This document shows positions 52,575-60,865 of a stretch of DNA of 64,000 nucleotides, one piece after another. The translations under genes were made by a program, and so were the position numbers. The number at the start of each line of letters is the position of its first letter. The stretch's first letter is position 1. Origin of the DNA: Leptospira ainlahdjerensis (lineage in GTDB: Bacteria > Spirochaetota > Leptospiria > Leptospirales > Leptospiraceae); the NCBI RefSeq assembly GCF_016919175.1, contig NZ_JAFFPU010000044.1, positions 151,501 through 215,500 on the forward strand, given 5' to 3'. The notes under the pieces were generated by a model that was not told the origin of the DNA, did no database searches, and saw only the letters and a program-made list of their open reading frames with translations.

Positions 52575-52934
52575 TCATTTCGATAATTTTTTCTTCTTTG
52601 TTTTGAGTTCTTCTAAAAGGACATCGAGTTGTTCAAAACTTCCTTCCCAGAACTTACGATACTTTTCCAACCACTCGAAGGCTTCCTCAAGAGGTTTCGC
52701 ACGAATTTGTCTCGGTCTTTTTTGAGCTTCCCGACCTCTTACAATCAAACCTGCCTGTTCCAATACTTTCAGATGTTTTGAAATTGCGGGTTGACTCATC
52801 GCAAACGGCTTGGCCAAATCCGTTACCGACGTTTCGCCCGAGGCCAAACGGGCGAGGATTGCTCGTCGAGTCGGGTCGGCTAAAGCGGCAAACGTTGAAT
52901 CCAGACGATTGGAAGTTTCAAGTTTAGAATTCAT
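52575..52934 (-). CDS. ArsR-family transcriptional repressor
   Basis: A 119-residue winged-helix protein (HTH about 20-85; SVTDLAKPFAMSQPAISKHLKVLEQAGLI). No metal-binding cysteine pair of the ArsR or CadC type is visible, which suggests a non-metal signal, in line with the SRPBCC partner. Its own ATG lies inside the 16-bp-arm operator palindrome at 52931-52968. Autorepression is the natural reading. Confidence 0.9.
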   Translation of the reverse strand: MNSKLETSNRLDSTFAALADPTRRAILARLASGETSVTDLAKPFAMSQPAISKHLKVLEQAGLIVRGREAQKRPRQIRAKPLEEAFEWLEKYRKFWEGSFEQLDVLLEELKTKKKKLSK

Positions 52935-52968
52935 TCTTTATATAACTACTAGGTTATATAAAGAATGA
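52931..52968. promoter_or_regulatory. ArsR operator, two perfect 16-bp arms
   Basis: The arms TCATTCTTTATATAAC (52931-52946) and GTTATATAAAGAATGA (52953-52968) are perfectly complementary across a 6-nt centre. They cover the start codon of the ArsR gene and TATATAA sequences that could be a -10 box. Confidence 0.7.
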
Positions 52969-53463
52969 ATAGCAACTTTTTTTTGATTGAAAAGAGTTTT
53001 TAGTAAAAAGGGGGATTCCGGTAAATAGCTTTTTTACTATGACTTCGAAGAGAGTTGAAAGAGAAGGGGGCGGGAAATTCGAAATTAGACATCGTCTCTT
53101 GTCAAAATTTTGAAAAGAGTCCGGGTTTCTAAGTAAAATGATTTCGATTATAGAATTACGATATGCGGGGCATTGCGTAGGTGGGTTCAGCTCGATATGG
53201 AACAAATCGCTTCTTTATCATATTTGGAAAGTCGGTCGAGTGAAATAAAAGAGAAGAATTCCGTAATCATCTCTTTCGGGAATTATCTTTGAACTTGTCG
53301 TTCATGTTGAAACGATTGGCCCCACAGGCCCAACACCGGAGAAAAATCGGAAATCGGATTTACGATTGCATTCTTCCGTCACAAAAGGACTCGGTCGAAC
53401 GTCTTCATTCTAAATCCTAAAAACGGTTTCATAAGCCGTTTTGGATAAGAATAGGACTTTGTT
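52969..53463. other. Intergenic stretch with one hairpin near the end
   Basis: No gene. AAAACGG (53420-53426) pairs with CCGTTTT (53435-53441), about 22-44 bp before the next ATG. An earlier TTGGCCCCACAGGCCCAA segment near 53316 is weakly self-complementary. Confidence 0.35.
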
Positions 53464-54078
53464 ATGATCAAAAAAATTCACTATTTCTCCGGGATAACAC
53501 TCGCGTTATTTATCGGATTTCATCTTTTCAATCACTTCGCAAGTTTTTGGGGACCGGAGGTTCATAGATTCGTGATGGAGAAGCTACGTTTCGTTTATCG
53601 AAATCCGTTTGTAGAGACCTTGATTTTGCTTGCGGTTTTGACTCAAATCGTTTCCGGAATTCGTTTATTCATCCGGAAGAGAAAAAAAAATCTCGAAACT
53701 TTCGATCGAGTGCAGATCGCAACCGGGTTGTATCTCGTTTTATTTTTGGTCATTCATCTGAGCGCCGTTTTGGCGGGTCGATTTATTTTGCGTTTAGATA
53801 CGAATTTCTATTTTGGAGCGGCGGGTTTGAATACATTTCCGTTTAGTATTTTTTTTATTCCTTACTATTCTTTGGCCGTGATTTCTGTCTTTGGACATCT
53901 TGCTGCGGCCCACAGAAATAAAATGAAACTGACGGTTTTGGGCGTCTCTCCGGTTCAACAATCGGTTTGGATTCTGATTTTAGGAATAATTCTTGCAGGA
54001 ATCCTAATATACGGTCTAACAAACCGTTTCCAACAATTTCAAATTCCCAAAGAATACAAGATATTGACCGGAAATTAA
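53464..54078 (+). CDS. Four-to-five-segment membrane protein, possible haem-b type
   Basis: A 204-residue protein with about five membrane segments (7-27, 47-65, 82-105, 130-145 and 165-185). Histidines H6 (HYFSG), H21 and H25 (FHLFNHFA), H97 (VIHLSAV), H143 (FGHLAAAHR) sit in or beside membrane segments, as in succinate-dehydrogenase- or fumarate-reductase-type cytochrome b proteins. That is an analogy, not a family match; no flavoprotein or iron-sulfur partner gene lies nearby. The ribosome site AGGA is 7 bp upstream. Confidence 0.55.
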   Translation: MIKKIHYFSGITLALFIGFHLFNHFASFWGPEVHRFVMEKLRFVYRNPFVETLILLAVLTQIVSGIRLFIRKRKKNLETFDRVQIATGLYLVLFLVIHLSAVLAGRFILRLDTNFYFGAAGLNTFPFSIFFIPYYSLAVISVFGHLAAAHRNKMKLTVLGVSPVQQSVWILILGIILAGILIYGLTNRFQQFQIPKEYKILTGN

Positions 54079-54114
54079 ATGCGAAGAACCCCTCGATGAG
54101 CATAGCCTCACTCG

Positions 54115-54345
54115 CATTTGAGAGAAACCGCAACGAGATTTGTCCTAAGAAGTGCGGTTTGTAGGAGTTCCTACACGGAACTTTTTTCTTGCAAAATTAG
54201 AATTTTATGATAGAGGAAAGTTTCCGGAGTTTTTCCCGCCACCGCTCCCCACCACCCGAAATTTGGGCGGGGCGCGCGACTTTTACGGAGGGCGTCGGAG
54301 TTCCGACAGATTGATCTTAGAATCCAAATAACTTTAGGGTGAGGG
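54115..54345 (+). repeat. Dispersed repeat R1, copy 3
   Basis: The core 54157-54345 matches copies 1 and 2. Its 5' palindrome is GTAGGAGTTCCTAC (54161-54174) and its 3' palindrome is GTCGGAGTTCCGAC (near 54295-54308). The upstream part (from about 54115) aligns with copy 1. It lies between the haem-type membrane gene and the diguanylate cyclase gene. Confidence 0.8.
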
Positions 54346-54877
54346 ACATGCTCTCTCGTCGGAGCGGAACGGATTTAAAACGTTGAAGTCTTCGTAAGAG
54401 TTCCAACAAAAAATCGGAATCTACTTCCAGACAAAAGGCTGTTCTCCTTCGACTGAAAAGACAAACGAACATCGCGTTCTTGATTCTTTCTCCCATTTGT
54501 GGGATAGGATTGCCCTTTTTCCCTGAGGACGCTCTGCCTTTGGGAAAATTTTTATTTGTAATTATAAAAAAGTATAATCGGCATCAAGACATCCATGTTT
54601 TTGACATGGTCGCATTAATTTCATTTTATAGCCGTGTTTGTGACTTGAAAGTCAAATCCTAATGGTAATTAAAATGTCGATTCGACATACAATGGGAACG
54701 AAAGTTTTACAAAACGGATTTGATTTCCGCTGGCTTTGGATCGGCGGATCCTAAACCAAATATTTCATTTTCGAATTCGATACTTTTTCGAAGGGAATTC
54801 CTATTTCTTTTTAACGGGCAAAAAGGCAATTCGACGTAAGAGATCCTTTGTCTCAATCAGATCGAGGAGTGTGAAAG
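54346..54877. other. Intergenic stretch before the diguanylate cyclase gene
   Basis: No convincing gene; a short TTG-started frame at 54480-54662 has poor support. GTAAGAGTTCC (54394-54404) is another palindrome half. Confidence 0.35.
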
Positions 54878-56473
54878 TTGTTACGAAAGCATCGAATTCA
54901 GAAAGATAGGGAAAAAATAAGAATCAAAAAGAGAATCCTCTTTTTGCTTTTTGCAATCATTCCGCTCTTTATGGTTCTAATTCTCATCTATGAGACTCGA
55001 AAGTTAGAAAGCGACCTTTATCGGATCGTAGGAATGAGGGCCCGCGCAATACAGGACTATCTTCATCAAGTGAGCAATCAAAGCCGCGCTCTTGGATTGT
55101 CGGTAACGGATTATATGATATTCCACGAAGATTCTCCATCGAATCCCAAAATTCTTAAAAAGATGAAGGACTTTCCGAATCTGGATCGATTCGGAATTTC
55201 AATATACAACGGTTCTAAAAGAGACGTGGCGTTTGCAGGTACGTTAACAGCGGTAGGATCCACTCAAAAAGTAAATTCTTCTTTGTTAAAAGAGCTCGAA
55301 GCGGTTTTGAGTTTGGGCGGACAGTTTGAGACCTTGGTCGAAAAACAACCGGAGGTGGTCTGGGCGTATTATCTTTCGAAGCAGCAATTTCTTTACTTTA
55401 CGCCTAACACCGGTAAGGCCGCAAATTTTCAATTCACGGATGAACTTTATACGAGACCTTTTTGGCTTCAAGCCGAACCGAAGGCGAATCCAGATGGGCT
55501 TCAGATTATTACCGAATTGTACGAAGATATCAATGAAAAGGGATTGATGATCACGATCGCGGAACCCGTTTACTACCGCGGTCAATTTATGGGAGTCGCT
55601 TCGCTTGATATCGGATTGGATATGATGAAAAGAATTCTCGAAACCGGAGACGGTATTGGTGAAAGTATGCTCATCGACGAACACCGTCACGTAATCGCGA
55701 CAACCGGTAAAGACGACTTTCGAGCTTTGCAGAAAATTCAAATTCCGGAAATTCCCCTTTCGCAGCCTTTATTCAGAAAGGATCTTACTTACTGGGCATC
55801 CTTTGAAGTAAAGCCGGGCGAGGTCTATCTCATTCATAAAATCGAAGTGTTCGATTTCGTTCTTTACATCATCAGAGGTTTACTGCCGATTTGGGGACTG
55901 GTTTGCGCTTTAGCAGTAGTATTGATTTTGTATCTACAGCTCCGATCTTCTATCGAACAAATCGCAACCTTGATACATACGGATCCTTTGACCGGAATTT
56001 CAAATCGAAGGGGATTCTTAAAATTAACTCAGAGATCGCTCGCGATCAGCAGTCGTCATGGTCAGACCTGGACGATTTTGATGTTGGATATCGATCATTT
56101 CAAATCGGTAAACGATCAATATGGTCATGAAGAAGGCGACCGAATTCTTGTAAAGGTCGCACAAATTTTGAGTTCATGCGTTCGACAGACGGATGCGGTT
56201 TGTCGCTGGGGCGGGGAAGAGTTTGCCATTTTTCTCTTTGGGGCCAATCCGGAAGATTCGATGAATATCGCGGAACACTTGCGTGAAGAGGTGGAGCAGA
56301 AAGTTTTACTTCAGAATGGAAATTCGGTGACCGTAAGTATCGGGATCTCCGAAGGCCGGGGAGGAAAACACGGTTTGGAAGAATCTTTTTCTCATGCAGA
56401 TCAAGCCTTGTATCGAGCCAAGACTACTGGACGCAATCGAGTCTGTGCCTTCGATCCGATTCGTTCTTTTTGA
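54878..56473 (+). CDS. Diguanylate cyclase with dCache-like sensor
   Basis: A 531-residue protein. A membrane segment (about 20-38), a periplasmic sensor of dCache size (about 40-335), a second membrane segment (about 335-360), and a GGDEF domain (about 375-525) are visible. GGEEF at 445-449 is an active-type motif. The inhibitory I-site RxxD is R436-Q-T-D439 in RQTDAVCRW, so c-di-GMP feedback is predicted. The start is TTG at 54878, with GGAG nearby. It makes c-di-GMP from two GTP and opens the signalling-rich 3' end. Confidence 0.92.
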   Translation: MLRKHRIQKDREKIRIKKRILFLLFAIIPLFMVLILIYETRKLESDLYRIVGMRARAIQDYLHQVSNQSRALGLSVTDYMIFHEDSPSNPKILKKMKDFPNLDRFGISIYNGSKRDVAFAGTLTAVGSTQKVNSSLLKELEAVLSLGGQFETLVEKQPEVVWAYYLSKQQFLYFTPNTGKAANFQFTDELYTRPFWLQAEPKANPDGLQIITELYEDINEKGLMITIAEPVYYRGQFMGVASLDIGLDMMKRILETGDGIGESMLIDEHRHVIATTGKDDFRALQKIQIPEIPLSQPLFRKDLTYWASFEVKPGEVYLIHKIEVFDFVLYIIRGLLPIWGLVCALAVVLILYLQLRSSIEQIATLIHTDPLTGISNRRGFLKLTQRSLAISSRHGQTWTILMLDIDHFKSVNDQYGHEEGDRILVKVAQILSSCVRQTDAVCRWGGEEFAIFLFGANPEDSMNIAEHLREEVEQKVLLQNGNSVTVSIGISEGRGGKHGLEESFSHADQALYRAKTTGRNRVCAFDPIRSF

Positions 56474-56555
56474 TTCAGATTATATCCTGGAAAGAACGGA
56501 ATCCCACGTCGGGTTATGATAGAAAGTGTAGAAGGGAACTCACTCTATTGTACTC

Positions 56556-56593
56556 GTCTATCAGGTTAGAAGTAAAACGTTAACCTGATAGAC
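56556..56593 (+). terminator. Terminator-like hairpin after the diguanylate cyclase gene
   Basis: A perfect 13-bp stem (56556-56568 with 56581-56593) across a 12-nt loop, 82 bp past the stop, followed by AATTTTCG. Confidence 0.6.
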
Positions 56594-56721
56594 AATTTTC
56601 GAACTTTTTTCTCTTTGTTTCGCTCCTCTTTGTTTTTCCCAAAACTCTTTTTCATTCTTCCAGGAATTTGGCTTCGAATTCTTAAAAACCAATCTTAGGT
56701 ATTGTCTCAAGAACTGAAACC

Positions 56722-56734
56722 GTGGGAACTCCTC
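56722..56734 (+). repeat. R2 half copy (5' end only)
   Basis: GTGGGAACTCCTC, as in the R2 5' end, with no 3' palindrome within the expected distance. Confidence 0.45.
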
Positions 56735-56797
56735 ATTGGCATCGAAACAAAGAGAGGTTTGTTGGAAGACCCTCTAACCGTTTCAAAGGTGCGATCC

Positions 56798-56886
56798 GTG
56801 GGAACTCCTCCGTTTTCAATCGAATGTCGCGGTATCGAGAAACGAAAGACGGAGAAATGGAAGGCTCTTGTAGGAGCTTCTGCAAA
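56798..56886 (+). repeat. Dispersed repeat R2, copy A
   Basis: It starts GTGGGAACTCCTC and ends GGCTCTTGTAGGAGCTTCTGCAAA-like (56863-56886), 89 bp. Inside, CTCCGT (56808-56813) pairs with ACGGAG (56849-56854). Copies B and C keep a stem at the same place with other bases. Confidence 0.7.
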
Positions 56887-57048
56887 TCTCCTTTCCGGCC
56901 TTGGGATAAGCTCTTGTAATTAAATTCAACTTATAACGAGAAGAGATAAATTTCTGAATTTAGTTTAGAATGAATCCAGTTTTTTGAGTGCCTTCCACGG
57001 GAACTTTGAAAGCAACCAGCTCCTATATCTCCATAGAAATCCCTGTAT

Positions 57049-57092
57049 CTATTTGGCTAATTTGCATTCATTAGCCAAATAGATTTTTTTTT
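57049..57092 (+). terminator. Strong intrinsic terminator without an upstream gene
   Basis: CTATTTGGCTAA (57049-57060) pairs perfectly with TTAGCCAAATAG (57071-57082) across 10 nt and is followed by ATTTTTTTTT (57083-57092). The nearest plus-strand gene ends at 56473 and already has a hairpin at 56556. It may end an unannotated small RNA. Confidence 0.75.
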
Positions 57093-57226
57093 ACGAATCC
57101 GTTTTCAAGACTTAGATTTCAATTCAGAGATTCTTCGAAATTTTTTCCGGAAACCTTATTTAAATCGGATTCTGATTTCATCTTTTCTCTTTTTTGATTT
57201 CAGGGTCTGCCCCAATATCGGAAGTC

Positions 57227-57317
57227 GTGGGAACTCCTCACTTTACGATCGAAGGATCAACCTCGTGAAAAAATAGGAACAAAAAGTGAACGGCTCTTTG
57301 TAAGAATTCCTACAAAA
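57227..57317 (+). repeat. Dispersed repeat R2, copy B
   Basis: It starts GTGGGAACTCCTC and ends GGCTCTTTGTAAGAATTCCTACAAAA (shortened here), 91 bp. TCACTTT (57238-57244) pairs with AAAGTGA (57283-57289) at the same position as the copy A stem. Confidence 0.7.
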
Positions 57318-57467
57318 ATGCAATAAGCAAAGGATTTGTAGGAACTGTAACAGATTTTCAATCGCTGAACGACGTTGAATTTGAGAGTTGGAGGTCGGGC
57401 ATAAAAAATCAAAAGAATTTTTTATACCCGATTCGAAAAGAGTTTCGGTGGTTTTTTGTAAGGATTT

Positions 57468-58616
57468 TTAGTTCTGTGAATTGACCAATTTTCTAAACTC
57501 CCGAGGCGACTTTCCCGTAAATTTTACGCAAGCTCTATGAAAGGAAGAAGCCGAGTTGAATCCACATTCTAAAGCGATCTGTAAAAGATTCATATGAGAT
57601 TTGTTTTTGAGATTTCTCTTTACGTCCTCGATTCGATGCATGTTTAGAAAGTCGGCGAACTTCATAGACATGTGTTTGTTGATATAATACGAAGCCTGAT
57701 GTGTGGAAAGGCCGAGATAGGAAGCGAAGTCCGGTAGTCGTAATTCTTCATCCGCATAACCTCGAATTTGTAGGAATGCTTGGACTCTTTCTTCTATTTT
57801 ACTTAACTCCACACCTTCTAAGATGTTTCGACTTGGTTCCGGAACCGAGTCTTCCTCTTCGAAAAATCCGGGGGATTCATTTGGAATATCCTTTGCAATT
57901 ATCATTTCTTCCGCTTTTAATTCTCCATTCACTTTATGAAAAAGGAAAGGATAGATTCTCTCAAGTAAGGTTACGTAGGCTAACAGAATCCCCGGTATCA
58001 GTTCCGAAAACAAAAGTATCTTCGTGGATTGCAGAATTGTTCCCGTAAAATCCAAAAACAGGGAAACGGAAATCAGGAAAATGATAAAAGGGAAGTGATA
58101 GAATTGGCGTTCTTTCCGCGTTTTGTAAATCGTAACACAAGACCAGACGAAGGTATAGAGTACGATGCAGATCGCGATTCCATCACAAAGACAAATATAA
58201 ACGACACTCGGAATCAAAAAGGAAAGAAGAATGGTCAGTGGAAGAATTCCGATCATCCGTTTGCAGAAAAACCAGGGATTTTCCATTTCTCCAAGTAGGA
58301 ACTTCACACAGATGAGAACCGCAGAACACGCGTAGAGAACGAGTCCGAAGTAAAATCCTAATTCGACCGGGTCTTTCAACAACCGCGGATCCGTCTCTTG
58401 AGGAAAAAGGATTTTGTTGTTCGTCATCAAAAATACACTTACGCTCAATAAGATGGTTCCGTATGCCTTGCTGAATTCGTTTCTTTTTTCTCCGTACAAC
58501 CTGGAAATGGCCATGGTCATTCCGGTCCCAACTCCAGCCGCGTGTGTGTAAAACAAATTCACTTCCGAAAAACCCGCAAATGACATGATATCCGATAGAA
58601 GATTCAAGTTAAACAT
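57468..58616 (-). CDS. Membrane-anchored AraC-family regulator 1
   Basis: A 382-residue protein with seven or so N-terminal membrane segments (residues 10-235) and a C-terminal AraC HTH pair (about 275-375; [45 protein letters not shown]). The ribosome site AGGAGGTG is excellent. Membrane and DNA-binding parts in one chain imply a one-component receptor that acts from the membrane. It is a paralogue of the next gene. Confidence 0.85.
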   Translation of the reverse strand: MFNLNLLSDIMSFAGFSEVNLFYTHAAGVGTGMTMAISRLYGEKRNEFSKAYGTILLSVSVFLMTNNKILFPQETDPRLLKDPVELGFYFGLVLYACSAVLICVKFLLGEMENPWFFCKRMIGILPLTILLSFLIPSVVYICLCDGIAICIVLYTFVWSCVTIYKTRKERQFYHFPFIIFLISVSLFLDFTGTILQSTKILLFSELIPGILLAYVTLLERIYPFLFHKVNGELKAEEMIIAKDIPNESPGFFEEEDSVPEPSRNILEGVELSKIEERVQAFLQIRGYADEELRLPDFASYLGLSTHQASYYINKHMSMKFADFLNMHRIEDVKRNLKNKSHMNLLQIALECGFNSASSFHRACVKFTGKSPREFRKLVNSQN

Positions 58617-58794
58617 GGGGATGCACCTCCTCTTTTATGTTCCTGCATGAGTTTGAGGAGAGTTTAACGCGTTTCGCTCCCGGATGCGTCGGCAAATATA
58701 ATTGGAAATTGTTGAAATTATAAAAATAAGAATATTCTATTTTAGAATTTAATTTAATCGGAAATAAATTCTATAAATTATAGACTTAGGAAGG

Positions 58795-58833
58795 TTTTCT
58801 TACCGATTCGAATATCGAAATTCGGTAAGAAAA
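58795..58833. terminator. Inverted repeat between the two membrane AraC genes
   Basis: TTTTCTTACCGA (58795-58806) pairs with TCGGTAAGAAAA (58822-58833). It lies 33 bp past the stop of the 58866-59975 gene. There is no T-run, so a terminator role is tentative; an operator is possible. Confidence 0.4.
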
Positions 58834-58865
58834 TCCTAGGAAACGGAATTTTCGAAGAGGGTTGT

Positions 58866-59975
58866 TCAGTTTTTCAGTTGAACGTCATGGATGGATTGAT
58901 AGTGGATGATTCTCGGTTGTGATTCCCGAAATTGTTTCGGAGACATTCCGGTTTCCTTAAAAAAAGCCTTATAAAAAGAAGAATTGGAATTGAACCCGAC
59001 GGCGATTCCAACGGAAACCACCGAACGATTCGGGTCGTTGATCAGCATCGATTTGGCTTCTTCCACTCGAAATCGATTGATGTAATTATTAAAATTGATT
59101 CCTAAATGATTGTTCAGAAAAAAAGAAAGTTGATGTACCGAGATACCCAGTTCTTCCGAAAGATCGGGGAGTCGGATCTCCTCATCCAGATAAATTCTTT
59201 CTTCTTTCACCATGTGCGCGAGTTTTTCTTCCAGTGCGTGAATGTCAATGTCATGGAGAAGGGAACGTTTCGACAGGGTTTTGTTGGGTTCGATTTCCGG
59301 AAATTCCATCATTTTCGGAAAAAGAAGCGTCATAAAATAATAAAAAATCAGTACAAAGGTAGTGTGAACGCTGGAAAGAAGAATCAAGGATTTGTTCTCC
59401 AGGAGGATACCCGCGATTTCTAACGGAATGCAGAGGGAAATAACGATCACGAGAAGAAGGATGATTCTAAAATTTACTTTGGAGAGGAGATATTCTCGAT
59501 CCCTCCAAACGTTTACGATCGCAATCGTAAAATAAACAAAAACATAAAGATCCGCCAGAAAAAGAAAGATAGAGAGTTCTTGGCTCTGCGGCTGCTCGTA
59601 AAAGGTAGCGATCGGAATCGCGAGCAAAAAAGGCCCCAAAAAGTTCCAATAATAGTAAAGGGGGAGTTCCGTATATTTACGGAAAATCATCGAAGAAATG
59701 AGAAAAACGAAGGTTCCGCTGGCGGCTAACGCAATGATATCGATTAGAAATAAGAACTTGGAAAGCCAGAGATGACTGACCAGACGTAGGCTATTTTCAT
59801 CGATTGCTTGGAAAACCGCCGTTAAAATTAACACATACGATATCAGATGATCGATTTGTTTTTTGGCTCGAATCCAATTTCCAATTCCCAGAATCAAAGC
59901 AAATCCGGCACCGAACCGAATGAGGCTGATCGAAAACGTTTCATTTAAGAATGAATCTAAATCAATATTCACCAT
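58866..59975 (-). CDS. Membrane-anchored AraC-family regulator 2
   Basis: A 369-residue protein with the same layout as its neighbour: seven membrane segments (about 15-225) and AraC HTH pair (about 265-355; LPDLSEELGISVHQLSFFLN, VGFNSNSSFYKAFFKETGMSPKQF). The shared phrases (LPD, LG.S.HQ, FNS.SSF) show a paralogous pair. The ribosome site GAAGAG is just upstream. No other gene in the window has this arrangement. Confidence 0.85.
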   Translation of the reverse strand: MVNIDLDSFLNETFSISLIRFGAGFALILGIGNWIRAKKQIDHLISYVLILTAVFQAIDENSLRLVSHLWLSKFLFLIDIIALAASGTFVFLISSMIFRKYTELPLYYYWNFLGPFLLAIPIATFYEQPQSQELSIFLFLADLYVFVYFTIAIVNVWRDREYLLSKVNFRIILLLVIVISLCIPLEIAGILLENKSLILLSSVHTTFVLIFYYFMTLLFPKMMEFPEIEPNKTLSKRSLLHDIDIHALEEKLAHMVKEERIYLDEEIRLPDLSEELGISVHQLSFFLNNHLGINFNNYINRFRVEEAKSMLINDPNRSVVSVGIAVGFNSNSSFYKAFFKETGMSPKQFRESQPRIIHYQSIHDVQLKN

Positions 59976-60420
59976 AACTCTTCATGTTCTATTTTGTTAT
60001 TTTTTGATTTCTTTGTATGAAAAACTAAAGCAAATCTTTTATAAAATCAAAATACATTAAATTCTTATTTTTGAAAAGAAGAAATTAAATTTTAAAACGA
60101 ATTCTATTTATTCTTCGCAAATTTTATAAAAAATAGATCATTCTATTTTTAAATAATAAGATTACGATCTGATTTTAAGTTACAATATAAAAAATGAATA
60201 TTAAAGTATTATTGTTATTTGAGACATTTATATATAGAATCAAACTTTTTGTCGTAAGAATCAGATACTTTTATGAATAAAAAATTAAACGTCCGACACG
60301 AAATTTACTTTGGTTGGTTCTGATTATAATGTGCATGCTAGCGTTTTTAAATGATGATTGTTCATATTTTAAACCGAAGAAAGTCGTATCTGTAAAATTA
60401 TTTCTTTTTTAGGAGGGGAG
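59976..60420. other. AT-rich stretch with the leader of the small ORF
   Basis: Mostly AT-rich, no repeats of R1/R2 type. A TATAAT (60325-60330) can serve as a -10 box for the small ORF at 60421. Confidence 0.35.
60325..60330 (+). promoter_or_regulatory. -10 box candidate for the small ORF
   Basis: TATAAT with no good -35 box 17 bp upstream. A transcript from here would carry an 84-nt leader before the ATG at 60421. Confidence 0.35.
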
Positions 60421-60516
60421 ATGCGGATTCCAAAAACTGCAATTCAAATGGTAAAAAAAGATTCTTCAAAATCCAAATTGTCTTGCGCGAAAATTTATAA
60501 TTTTAGCGGGAATTAG
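60421..60516 (+). CDS. Candidate 31-residue peptide gene
   Basis: It has 31 sense codons and a stop, starting MRIPKTAIQMVKKDSSKSKL and ending SGN. The ribosome site TTAGGAGGGGAG, six bases from the ATG, is one of the strongest in the window. The peptide is basic and soluble (eight Lys/Arg), with a single cysteine. It has no family. It may be a true small protein, a leader peptide, or chance in an AT-rich gap. Confidence 0.45.
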   Translation: MRIPKTAIQMVKKDSSKSKLSCAKIYNFSGN

Positions 60517-60865
60517 TTTTCCAAAAATATTTGTAAGAAGAATCCGATTCTTTGGGAATTTATTGATTCTTACTGAAATTCAAAAATAAATCTGACTTCA
60601 ATTTATATTTTGGAAAGAAAATTTAAATATAGAAGAATTAGGTCAGTTTTCAAAGGACAGTTTTGACAAAAAAATAAAACTATGAATTTTAAAAAGAAAC
60701 TTCTCGGATTCTATAAAAATCCAAACAAAAATTACTGAAGGCCCATTCAAAAAATAGAAAATTTGAGTTTCTACATTTGCGGTGAGTGATGCTCATTTTT
60801 GATTTGCGTATTCCTTAGGTTATAAAGTGAAAGGAAAGAGACGTAGATTACTGTAAAATTTCAGA
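60517..60865. other. AT-rich stretch before the EAL gene
   Basis: No gene or clear repeat was recognised. It contains two ACAGTTTT-like direct copies near 60650. Confidence 0.3.

Noticed and set aside
52954..53205. An 83-codon minus-strand frame upstream of the ArsR gene
   Set aside because: It starts within AT-rich intergenic DNA, overlaps the operator and has no ribosome site or domain.
13631..54345. Insertion sequence or CRISPR array for R1
   Set aside because: There is no transposase frame, no direct tandem repeat-spacer pattern, and the copies are far apart.
54480..54662. A TTG-started 60-codon frame before the diguanylate cyclase gene
   Set aside because: Weak start and no conserved feature. 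It is treated as intergenic.
56702..56923. A 73-codon frame across the R2 copies
   Set aside because: The sequence is a repeat with selected stems, and the frame is not shared between copies.
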